Source: Paraspadella gotoi
Lineage: Eukaryota; Chaetognatha
Assembly: GCA_051294375.1 (NCBI GenBank)
Contig: CM119267.1
Span: 21,682,044-21,746,043, forward strand
Direction of reading: 5' to 3'
DNA length: 64,000 nucleotides
Part shown: positions 45,345 through 55,968 of the stretch, in pieces
How the letters are laid out: every line of letters starts with the position of its first letter
Position numbering within the stretch: the first letter of the stretch is position 1
Notes under the pieces: model-generated
Databases searched by the model: none
What the model saw: the letters and a program-made list of their open reading frames with translations, nothing else
What the model was told of the DNA's origin: nothing
Position numbers and translations under genes: made by a program

Positions 45345-45545
45345 TATAAATTGTGGATCGTCCCATTGGCATGGGCAATACGACTCATTCACCAACCTTA
45401 GTTCGGGCTTAAATTCCCCTCCACGGTCATGTTTGTTAAAGGGTGGTGAATGGTGTAGGCATAAACCCCTGTGACACAGGGTGGAATCCAAATCCCTTAC
45501 CGCCAGCTGTCGGAAGTGCTCATACCCGGGCATCACATAAAATAA
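45345..45545 (+). repeat. SINE-like repeat related to family D
   Basis: GC-rich block ending 'ccgccagctgtcggaagtgc' and 'catacccgggcatcaca', comparable to 'gcgccagcatgtcggagatgc' and 'ccagcatcaca' at 43400-43435. Confidence 0.5.
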
Positions 45546-45599
45546 AATAATTTTTATCAATTTTATCTTAAAAATATTTTTACCCGAACTGGGCGAGCA

Positions 45600-45965
45600 T
45601 TAATCTGGAAGGAATACATAATCTTTAATGGTGGGCCTTTAAATGGTTGGGCGGCGCATTCTTGAGTTCTTCAAGACGTTGATCTTTTTTTCCGCTTCTC
45701 AAGCGTTTCTCATTTCATTTGCATATGGGCAAAATTATTTTCTTTGCAAAACCTTCGCGAAATTGATAGTTTTTTTTGGCACATATAGCGATGTCGCCCG
45801 TGGTCCCTTTCAGATTAAGTTCTTACAAAGTCAAGCGGATCTTGACACAAGCCACGGGAAGATGATTCTTGGCGCCCAAAAAGTGAAGAGACACTTTATT
45901 AAAATAATCATCAACGTCGTTTTGGTCAATTCAGCTTCAGTCCGGGGTCAATCCACAGAATTCAA
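45600..45965 (-). pseudogene. Decayed coding sequence, family not recognised
   Basis: One minus-strand frame reads NDVDDYFNKVSLHFLGAKNH, then (after a stop) GTTGDIAICAKKNYQFREGF, then (after another stop) LRSGKKDQRLEELKNAPPNH. The overlapping plus-strand open frame (45643-45969) looks less protein-like. No domain recognised. Confidence 0.3.
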
Positions 45966-46759
45966 ATAAATGTTCTAATCAAAAATAATGAATTGAAAGT
46001 AATGACAAAATAAAAATAAGGAAATGTGACTTATGTTTTTTCCTTTTATATAACTCATTTCTTACTCGACGATTCCTCGAACTTCAATATCCAGCTCAAT
46101 CACACACTTCCTACCCACACACAAAATCTCATGCACATTCATCCATCCATTCCAATACGAGTAATTGGGGTTTTTTTGCTAAGGTGGGACGGACGGACGG
46201 ACGGACGGATAATAAAGCAGATACACTAAACAAACTCATTTATTTTGAATATTCTTTCAATTTTTAAAGTTTCTCTCTAACGATGTCAGATCTGCCCACG
46301 ACAATTTTAGCAATAATAAAATGATTGATTGGTTTATTTGATCAGTGATTGAATTGGTTTATTATCAGTTGATTGATTGATTGATTATTTTTATTGTAAG
46401 GGGGACGGACAGAGAGACGGAAGAATGAGGACGGACGGATGCACGAACTTGAGCATATTTTTTTTTTAACATAATTTTTTATAATTCGATGTTCTGAGAT
46501 GATCTTAATGTTTACCGACAAGAATTTTGGGTGGGGACCGAAAAGCCGACAAAGTGGGATTTTAAGAAGATGGAATCTGCAAGAAGCGGATCCACTTAAA
46601 AGATTTGAATATACCTGCCTAATACGTTTTTCCAACTTGTCCAATCGCTAATTAGTAATGTTGGCAATATATTTTTAAAGACTGCTTGTCTTTTTTTAAA
46701 ACGTTTCATCACCGAACAAGAAAATAACGGCTGAGCGGGAGAGAGAGGACAGGATTTCT

Positions 46760-47260
46760 TTGAACACGCCTCAATGCATGCAACTTAATGCCCGAACTTG
46801 TTTACGAATCAATACAAAAGTTGCCGAATTAATCCACTTGTTGTAATTCTTCCCTGTGATCAAAATCGAGTTCAAATGAATTTCGTGCTCGAAAAAAGAA
46901 CTACTACGGCTTGTCCACCAGGCATGGTGAGGAATCCCCATGAGGACAATTTCCATAGAGGACACAATAGACCTCAGATTGGTCAAAATCAGTATCTCTC
47001 AAATCTTGTTGTGCTTTCTGTTGCGCCCCTCTAATTCATTTGAATTTCACAATCTCCAGCTCCGGCTTAATTACCGGGTTTTTGGAAAAAGGTCCGGCCG
47101 CCATCGTTTCAACGGCAGCTTCACGACGAACTGAACTCGTCTCATCGGCCTCTTTTTGGATGCGTAAAACTTTCTCTTTCTTCTATTTGCTCGTCAGCAG
47201 AGAGAGCTTCAACCTCGAGAGAAGGTCGGTCGCTTTTTTTATGAGATTTGCAATGTAATG
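46760..47260 (-). pseudogene. Decayed coding sequence, family not recognised
   Basis: Minus-strand frames give SLEVEALSADEQIEE (about 47200) and VQFVVKLPLKRWRPDLFPKT (about 47100), then after stops LTNLRSIVSSMEIVLMGIPH and HEIHLNSILITGKNYNKWIN (46990-46830). This is possibly the same decayed unit as 43800-45965. The function is unknown. Confidence 0.3.
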
Positions 47261-47448
47261 ATTGGACTCCTTGACAAATCCTTTTCCATAGATATCTGCT
47301 GACTCCTGGTATTCATCTGGTTCCTTTTTTTTGTGGCCCAAGTTCTTTTGATCGGTAGCTTTACATATAAACCATGTTTAATAATTTTTTTTATAATGGT
47401 GTCTTTTTTTTAAAAGGCATACTAACCACCACGAACCGATAATTATTC

Positions 47449-47473
47449 NNNNNNNNNNNNNNNNNNNNNNNNN
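47449..47473. other. Assembly gap (25 N)
   Basis: 25 N characters immediately before the long CT/TTACA array, which probably caused the break. Confidence 1.
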
Positions 47474-48912
47474 TTCCTCTCTTCTTTTTCCTTACCCAAA
47501 AAAACCCCCCAACCCTTTCTTTTTTTCCCTTCTTTTCTTCCTCTTTACACACTCTTCTCTCCTCTCTTACACACTCTCTCTCTTACACACTCTCTTTACT
47601 CTACACTCTCTTACACATCTCTCTCTTCTCTTACACTCTCTCTCTCTCTTCTTTACACTCTCTCTCTCTCTCTTACCTACTCTACACTCTCTCTCTCTCT
47701 TACACTCTCTTACACTCTCTCTCTCTCTTACACTCTCTCTCTCTCTTACACTCTACTACACTCTCTCCTTACCACTTCTCCCTCTTACCTCTCTTACACT
47801 CTCTCTCTCTCTTAACTCTCTTTACACTCTCTCTCTTTACACTCCTCTCTCTCTCTTACACTCTCTCTCTCTAACACTCTCTTACCACACTCTCTCTCTA
47901 CTTAACACTCTCTCTCTTTTACACCACTCTCTCTCTCGTACACACTCTCTCTCTCTTAACACCTCTCCTCTCTTACACACTCTCTCTCTTACACACTCTT
48001 CTCTTCTTACACTCTCTTACACTCTCTCGCTCTCTTAACACTCTCTCTCTCTTTACACTCTCTCTCTCTTTACACTCTCTTCTTCTCCTTACACTCTCTC
48101 TCTTCTACAGCTCTCTCTCTTCACTCTCTCTCTCTCTTACTCTCTCTCTTCTACACTTCTCTCTCTTTCTACACACTCTCTCTCTCTTTACACACTCTCT
48201 CTCTCTTACACCTTCTCCTCTCTTTACCAACTCTCTCTCTCTCTTACACTCTCTACACTCTCTCACATCTTACACACTCTCTCTCTCTTACACTCTTCTT
48301 ACACTCTCTTTCTCTCTTACACTCTCTCTCTCTCTTACACTCTCTCTCTTACCACACTCTCTCTCCTTACACTCTCTTACACTCTCTCCTCTCTTACACT
48401 CTCTTACACTCTTTCCTCTTTAACTCTCTTACACTCTCTCTCTCTTACCACTCTCTTACACTCTCTCTCTCTTCACTCTCTCTCTCTTCTTACACTCTCT
48501 TACACTCTCTTCTCTCTTCTTACCACTCTCTTACACTTCTCTCTTCTCTCTCCTTACACACTCTCTCTTCTCTTACACACTCTCTTTTCTCTTACACACT
48601 CTCTCTCTTACCACTCTCTTACACTCTCTCTCTCTTTACACTCTCTCTCTCTCTTACCATCTTCTCTCTCCTCTTTACACTCTCTCTCTCTCTTACACAC
48701 TCTCTCTCTTACACACTCTACTCTCTTCTTACCACCACTCTCTCTCTTTCTTACACTTTCTCTCTCTCTCTTAACTCTCTTTACACTCTCTCACTCTTAC
48801 ACACTCTCTTTCTCTTACACAACCTCTCTCTCCTTTTACACTCTCTTACCACTCTCTCTCTTCCTTTACACTCTCTCTCTCTCTTACACTCTCTTACACT
48901 CTCTCTCTCTCT
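47474..48912. repeat. Satellite-like array, (CT)n with TTACA interruptions
   Basis: About 1.4 kb of CT runs of 8-20 bases separated by ttacac or tttacac. The unit is variable, roughly 15-20 bases. Many single-base irregularities (ccact, cttct, tttac) look like sequencing error on top of true variation. Confidence 0.9.
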
Positions 48913-50518
48913 CAACCAATTGAGAGGAGAATACATTCACATTTTAAGAATAAGATCAAAAACATCTACTAGTATTTTAACCAATGAGAGAACCAGATAT
49001 TCAAATTCAAGGCTAAAATTTAACCAATTTAGAGACATACCAGAACTATTGGAAGTCATTTTCAATTAAAAACTTTAAACTCAGGATATTTGAGCCATTA
49101 AAATAAAGCGTCCAGGGCTCAATTCAGATAAAAATCATTATAAAACTCTTTTAACACAATGAATGAAAGTTATTTTTTTAACTTTTTTTGTGATTTCTGT
49201 CTCATTTATTCTTTTCTTTCTTAATTATTCTTTTCTATAAAAAGTTTAAATACCTGTAACGTCAATTTTTAGAATTTTTCTTGTCCTCAATTTTTCTGGT
49301 CCTCAATTTTTCTGTTCTCAATTTCTTTTAAGTTGCTCGCAAATAAGGAAATAAGGGTAGTATGTATACTTAGACAATTATAATAAATTAATAAACCCCT
49401 TACTTACGAGGTGATTACTAATATTACATATATTATAATATTACAAAATATTACAAATATTAACGATGGTGGGCACACGTTTAATAATATTAAATCATCA
49501 TGTTCGGCGATACAATGAAACAAACAAGAGCACAATTCTCATGCACTGCTTGCCTCTAACGTCCTTTTAACTTGCAAACCGATTTGAAACAAAAACCTAA
49601 CCCTTTATGTGAATGACGTTACATTATAAACGTATTAACAAATACATTATTTGAACTAATTTATCTATTTTTAAATAAAATAGCTAAATAAATCATACAC
49701 AGTATTTACTCAGTCCCATTTCAAAAAACTCCTGATTTCATGAATTGGCCATGAATGCGAATAAGTTTATTTAGCTTTTAAGCCAATTGGGGAAAGAAAA
49801 TTTTTTTTTTCAATTCAAATGAGCGCAAGAAAAAAAAACGAGAAAAGATCTCGGGAGTCGGAGAATCTTTTAATAAACGGACCAATCAGATCCAGACTAC
49901 AAAAGATCCAAACCAATAGCGATCGGCTATTCATCCGATTCCCCCTACCCGCTTCTTCCTCAGCCTCGAGTTCGAGAAAAAAAAAACTTCGCAAGAAAAG
50001 CAGGGAACTCTATTTTTCTTTATATGTGAACCAGAAAGGGGGGGTGGAAAAAAAAGGAAGGAGGCAAGAGGAGGAGGAGGGAGAGCAAACAGAAGAGAGA
50101 GGGGAAGGAGGGAGGGGTAGATAGGGACTAGAGCTCGGGGGGACTTGAAAAAGGGCGAGGGCAAATAGTCTGAAAATGTTGAAACCACCGTGTATGTTTC
50201 GTGAGTTAAGCACGAAAAATATTTCAAAACTTTGGGAAATGAAAACGGGAATTCGAGAATTTCATTCGCTTATGAATTCGCATATTCGATACTTTAATGT
50301 TTATGTGTAATGTATTTTTATTTTGATAGATTTAGTTTTTGTTTCTCGCCTTCTCGCTCTCTCGTCTCTCTCTCTCTCTCTCACTCCTCTCTTTTCTCAG
50401 TCGGGAGGGAGCGCTACCAGTTCGGAGTTCGATGAGTACTTTTTCTGCCGGGTTTTAATATTCGAAAATACCGTCGGGAGCTTTTTCTCTCTCTCTCTCT
50501 TGCCTCTCTCTTCTCTGT

Positions 50519-50519
<1 letters not shown>
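48913..50519. other. No gene recognised
   Basis: AT-rich to about 49800, then GC-richer purine-rich sequence at 50030-50150. Short frames lack signatures. Confidence 0.4.
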
Positions 50520-50600
<81 letters not shown>

Positions 50601-50660
50601 TTCTCCTCTTCTTCTTGCTCTCTCTCGCTCTGCCTATTTTTCTTTCTCCCTCTTCTCCAG
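50520..50660. repeat. (CT)n microsatellite ending in a splice acceptor
   Basis: Long CT run with interruptions, ending in cctcttctccag at 50660. Confidence 0.9.
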
Positions 50661-50741
50661 ATTGAAAAACGCTTTGACTCATGCCTGAATAACTTACCTG
50701 GAGCGCAGAAAAGAGGTGGCGTGATGGATGCGGTTCGTTGG
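50661..50741 (+). other. Candidate exon of unknown gene
   Basis: An 81-base open stretch between a strong acceptor (pyrimidine tract then cag) and a consensus donor (TGG|gtaagg). It reads IEKRFDSCLNN..GGVMDAVRW in the frame without stops. A second open stretch after ctttctcag (from about 50400, SGGSATSSEFDEYFFCRVLI) lies upstream. I could not link them to a recognisable gene. Confidence 0.25.
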
Positions 50742-51320
50742 GTAAGGGAATTATGTTTGAATCTTTATCCTGTTTGGAAAGAGATGATAACATGACTCAG
50801 GGTTGCCAGAAACTTCTTTTCTTTCTTCAAAGTTTTTTTTTAATTTAGATATCGAATCATTTTGATTATTTACAAATATCCTTGCTTTAAAATTGAATGA
50901 AAGCGCCATTAAAATTATGATTTTGTAAATTAATCTTTAAAAGAAATATCCAAAATTTATATTCACTTTACGTAGAATTCTGAAACATTAATATTCTGCT
51001 ACGTACGGGTTCGTTGCCTATATATAAACATGCGTACAACCAAACCAATTATATATATCCTAACTTCAGGTTTCTTTCCAAGACTGGTGCTTCTGCCCCG
51101 AACGTTGGGGTCTCGCCTTATGTTCCAGAGGTTGACCCGTTTTCTCTTTCCCCTTTATGAATCTAAAACAAATTATAGAGACGTTATTCTTAACCCCCCC
51201 CCGCCCCTTAAAAAAAGAAAGAAATAAACGTTGATTCTCCAAGCCATCGGAAAGTTTAAAATAAAAAGTAAGTGAAGAACCGAATTCTTTTGACTGGGGC
51301 TGATGCTCGTCGGGGAAGAT

Positions 51321-51660
51321 TAGAGGGTGAGGCGAGGGTGGGAACTTGGAAAGAAAGAGTGGTGAGGAGAGGGTGTGAACTGGGAAAGAGAGAGGGTGAG
51401 GCGAAGGGTGGGAATGGGAAGAGATGAGGGGAGGTGAGGGGTGGAATGGGAAAGAAAGAGTGTGAGGAGAGGGTGCTGAAACTGGGAAAGAAGGAGTGTG
51501 AGGAGAGGGTGTTTGAATGGGAAGCGAGAGGGTGAGGCAGGGGTGTGAACTGGGAGAGAGAGGGTGAGGAGAGGTGGGAATGGGAAAGGGGAGAGAGGAG
51601 GAGGAGAGGGATGTGACTGGGAAAGGAGAGGGCGGAGGAGAGGGTGGAATGGCAAGTGGG
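51321..51660. repeat. GA-rich minisatellite, about 30-40 bp unit
   Basis: About ten imperfect copies of a unit like gtgaggagagggtgtgaactgggaaag. The open frame across it on the minus strand is a by-product of the repeat. Confidence 0.85.
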
Positions 51661-52092
51661 AATCAGTTACATGATTACGAAGAACTAAATCGAAGATAGA
51701 GAAAACATAAAATTAAAAGGGTGAGAAGGTAGATGAAAAAAAAAATTATCAAGAAGTCTAAGTTTAAGGCAACCACAATTATGAAAAAGCTTCCTATTGG
51801 AACGTGATGTGAGTGAAAATTGAATAATGCTGAAAAAGATTTCCGTTAAAAAGAATTCTCTCTTTTCTAACAATTGAAGAAAGACGGAAAAAATAATAGA
51901 AGAAAAAGATCGAGGTTGGATTAAGAGTTTTTAAAAAAGGAACATAATTTTTTTTCCAATTTTATTTTAAAATTATGTATTGATAATAGTAATTCATTAC
52001 TTAAGTCGCCTTGAATGACTCTTTTCATAGTCAAACAACTAACTGTGAATTCCCCAAAAATAAACCTGAGAATTTCGAAACATTCTGGTAGG

Positions 52093-52165
<73 letters not shown>

Positions 52166-53290
52166 ACTTTTTTCCGTGCAACGTGACGATCCGGAGTTAT
52201 ATGTGCTTCTTGGGATGTTCAGGTTCAAGATATTGCTTTTGACGTCAGCGTTCTAGTCGTCGTCGACCTATAAAAGGTAAGTTGACTGGGAACTTATTCA
52301 GTGGTAAGGGCCTCGTGGCGAAATGGTGCCTAAGAGGCAAGGTGGAGAGACCGAAGCAAGAAGTTAAGAGGAGATGCAGGTGTAGAGGATAGATAATAAG
52401 TAAAGGGGAGGATGATGGAAGGAGGACTCCTCGAAAGGTGTAGGTGGTCAAAGGAAGAACTTGTGACAAAGATCTGAAAGAGAGAAAAAAATGGAAGGGA
52501 ATTTTTATGTCAGGAGAATTCTGTTCTCACCGGCTCGCGGGTTGAGGGCTGGAGAGAGGGAAAAGGAGAGAAGGAGAAAGAGAAGAAGGAGACAATGATG
52601 AGAACGAGAGAGAGAGAATGAAGAGAGAGAGAGAAGAGCGAGAGAGATGAGAGAGAGAAGAGAAGGGAACTGGGCCACGATAGCTAGAAGACTACTGGAG
52701 TCAAACAAGAGAAGTAGGGAGAACATAGAGTGTGAGAGTTTGAGAAATGCGGTTGTAAAAAGACAATAAAGCAAAAATGATACTTAGACCTGTAGCTTTG
52801 AATAAAAATCAAAAGAAGATCCCACGGGAGTCGTCATAGCTAATATGTCTTGCATATGTTCTATGTATGGAGTCGTGCTTATTTCGATGATGATTATTCT
52901 TTTTTCAAAGCGAATCATATACGTTATATTTTTTGTTTCTTTTTTGGCATTCGGTGGGTAGGGAACGTCCAGCAGCATTGCGCGCGCTTTTAGTTCAAAC
53001 GACCGTCTAATTCTCGGAATTGAATTGAAGATCGAATCTTCGGCTTGAGGTTTCCAAAATTTTCCAGTTCGATCGAACCCGAATCTAAGTCTTCAAATAC
53101 CAAACTGTTTCCAACAGAGGGACTCGCGAGATTCTCATAGCTGTTCGTATGTCAATCCTTCTCTCCTTCTATCCTTCAGTTCGCTTATATTTTCCCTCTC
53201 GTTACTACCTAACCCACCACTTTTGAGTCCTAATTCCGTCCGACTCCCCCCCCTCCCTTTTTTCTAGTCCTTTAAATCCCCCATGACCTT
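51661..53290. other. No gene recognised
   Basis: It contains a (GA)n run at 52096-52162 and GA-rich low-complexity sequence at 52540-52670. No convincing coding frame. Confidence 0.4.
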
Positions 53291-55499
53291 CAACCGGTGA
53301 GCCCTGGAGTCACGTTGACCCGCCAAAATCCTTTCCCTTTTTTTCTCTTTATTTCCAAGATGGAGCCAATTCATTACATCTCGGATTTCCTCTTCTCTTC
53401 CTCCTCCCGTCGGATAGAAGGCGGGTCTCTCCCGCTTGACCTCCTCGCCAATTTTCTTCCCCTCAGAGGATCACCATTTTTCCGACGGGACGAGATGAAC
53501 GACGCACAATTCGACCAACTGGAGCAAGGACGCTGACGACGCGACGACAGTACGGTGTTCTGAAAACAAAAACAACGACATAAGAATCTCTATAACTGCG
53601 ATAGATCGTTGGTTGATGCACGGAATTTATGGAAGTCGGGAGGAGAGTTATTAGAATTAATAGTTCAGAGGCAGAGAAGATAAGATAAAGTAATTTAAGC
53701 GAGATACAAAAACTTTTCTAGTTAGAAACGGGAATATGTTATGATCGTAATTATTAAACAATGTCAAGGATGAGCGTCAATTTTATGCTTACACTACTGG
53801 ATAAGTTTTTTTTAAAAGTGTATTTACATTAACTGAAATATAAAATACAAATTTCTGTTTTAGCGGAATTTTGAAACTTCGTTTCTACTGTTATAACACG
53901 CTGAGAAATTGAAATGTTAAAGAATAGAGAGCTAGTATAGTGTAAGAGTTATCATACAATTGGCTTTATAAATAAGAATGTTTTATATTTAACTGAATAA
54001 AATGACATACATATTATTCAGTTAGCAGAGATTCGAAAAATTCGTTTCTCTACTTTAATAAACACACTGTGAAATGAAATGTATAGCAAGTGAGCTAGTA
54101 TATTGTAAGTTTCATACAAGTAGTACTTTCTAAATACTACACCCGATTTTGAATATACGGAATGTTTTTCGATTGATTTCTCATATAATCACAGAAGTAC
54201 CAAATGGGCAATCTTGTTATAACACAACGGGAATTTTCAAATGTATTGAATTATATTGTTATATATGTAATTAAAAAGTTTACTTTACTACTAATCAGTG
54301 GAGGTTTGAGGAAAAGTTGCATGGGAGAAGAGAGTGGGACAGGAAACGAATGTGGTGAGATTTCTGTGGGCTGGCTGAGTCGGTGAGGAGGCGGGTGGGT
54401 TCAGTAACTCGGTCGTCGGCTTCACGCTGCGCAGCGTCGACTCGACGCCCCGTCCTCACCTGCGAGCGAAAGCAATAAAATCTCCCCGACACGAAGGTAA
54501 GGACATGTGGTGAAGGGACGCTAGGGGGGAGGAGATAGATATAGAAAAGCCAGTGAATGGTTTTGGGTGACGTTAAAGAGGGTTGGGAAAGATGTAATAA
54601 AGTGTTATTAAAAATGTTAGAACGATAATATTGATAATGTTTGAGATTGGATTTTGTTTTAAGATTAAGGGAAACCCTTATATTGAATTAGTTACCCATT
54701 TTTATTTTGATTATTTGGCTGCAATTTCGAACTTAGAATTTTATGTTCGCTCAGAAAACCGAACAAAGCCGAAAAAAACAAAACAAAACATAGCATTTGA
54801 CTCAGGACAGAGGCGCTGGGGTTTTGTCTTAAGCGAACTCAGGAGGTTGATAATTTAAAAGCTCAGGACACGACCGGGGCTGCGGGGGGGGACTTCGTTC
54901 CTATTGAAAGCGGAAAACGAGGGGGGGGGAAACGCAGTAAAGAATTATGTTACATCGTACTTGGCCATTGTTACAAGTTTGAAAAAAAGAGAAAACAATA
55001 TAAGGTAGCTATATCAATACTTGTATAATTACTACTTATGCTTATCAATACAAGTTGATATTTGAGTTCACGTACTTATTAATCTACTATCTTCTGTGTA
55101 TTACGAGATTGAAACTGATATTTTTGATTCTATCAGTTTAAAGGAATCTTCGTTGCAGTTATCGAGGTTTAAAATGTTTAAAAAAAATCGTATAGCGAAA
55201 TTTAAACTGGAAAATGAATTGAAATTGAATGAAAATTGAAAGCGAAGTCGTATGCCGATGCACGGTTGCCTCAGACCTCCAGGAAAAAAAAAAAATTAAA
55301 AATTCGAGCGAAAAAGTCGTGTTCATCGATTCGATTTTTTAGGTTAACTTGATAAGTTAGATGGTCTTACGGGCTTTCTTTTCTTTTCACTTTCTTTTAC
55401 TCTCTAAAATATTTTTTTTATTTTGCCAACTGCCATTTTCTATACTTTGGTCAATTTGCCATAAAATGATAAGGCGTTTTTGAAAGCTGATTCTCACCT
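53291..55499. other. No confirmed gene; one weak small frame
   Basis: A short frame starting at 53360 (MEPIHYISDFLFSSSSRR.., stop about 53536) follows a possible acceptor (atttccaag) and is GC-richer than its surroundings. It may be an exon, but no family is recognised. The rest is AT-rich and featureless. Confidence 0.3.
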
Positions 55500-55749
55500 T
55501 GGCATATGTGCATAATAAGGACGTAGTAAAAATTCTCTAAATTTAACTTTAATTAAAATTCTAAAAGTAGGAAACGAAACAACATTATTACTAATAACAA
55601 TTCATGTAATAAAAAAATTTATATACAATTTTTACAATTTATCGCAGTAGGCCATATTTATACTAATACTAAACCAATAAATGTTAAAATTTCAAAACAG
55701 TTTTTTTATAAAAAATTATGGCAGATTGGATTCGTCATAAAAGTTGAAT
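55500..55749. repeat. AT-rich interspersed repeat (family R), interrupted by the LTR element
   Basis: Closely similar to 27595-27830. Similarity stops exactly where the LTR begins (55750), so the retrotransposon inserted into this older repeat. Confidence 0.65.
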
Positions 55750-55968
55750 TGCCGGTGACTCAAAACGAGAATTTGGAGAAAATTCGAGGCGTGTTTTTCG
55801 TAATGAAGAAAACGTATATAATCAAAAACAGAGTAAAAAGCAAAAAGATAAAAATAATAACAATAACAACTCGTATTTACATTGGCTGAGAAAAAGGTCA
55901 GCCATAACAAGGATCAGGTAAACAGGTCATTCTTATTGACCATACGATACTACGGGTCACAAAGTACA
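55750..55968 (-). repeat. 3' LTR of Ty3/Gypsy element
   Basis: 219 bp with TG..CA ends, repeated at 63827 onward (5' LTR, truncated by the window) and at 39519-39732 (solo). The sequence next to it inside the element is purine-rich on the minus strand (gagaagacgacgacgaag), as expected of a polypurine tract. Confidence 0.85.

Noticed and set aside
46190-46440. ggacggacggacggac run and AATCAATC-type runs
   Set aside because: Ordinary short simple repeats.
47474-48912. Possible CRISPR-like array because of regular spacing
   Set aside because: Units are low-complexity CT runs with no unique spacers, in a eukaryotic context.
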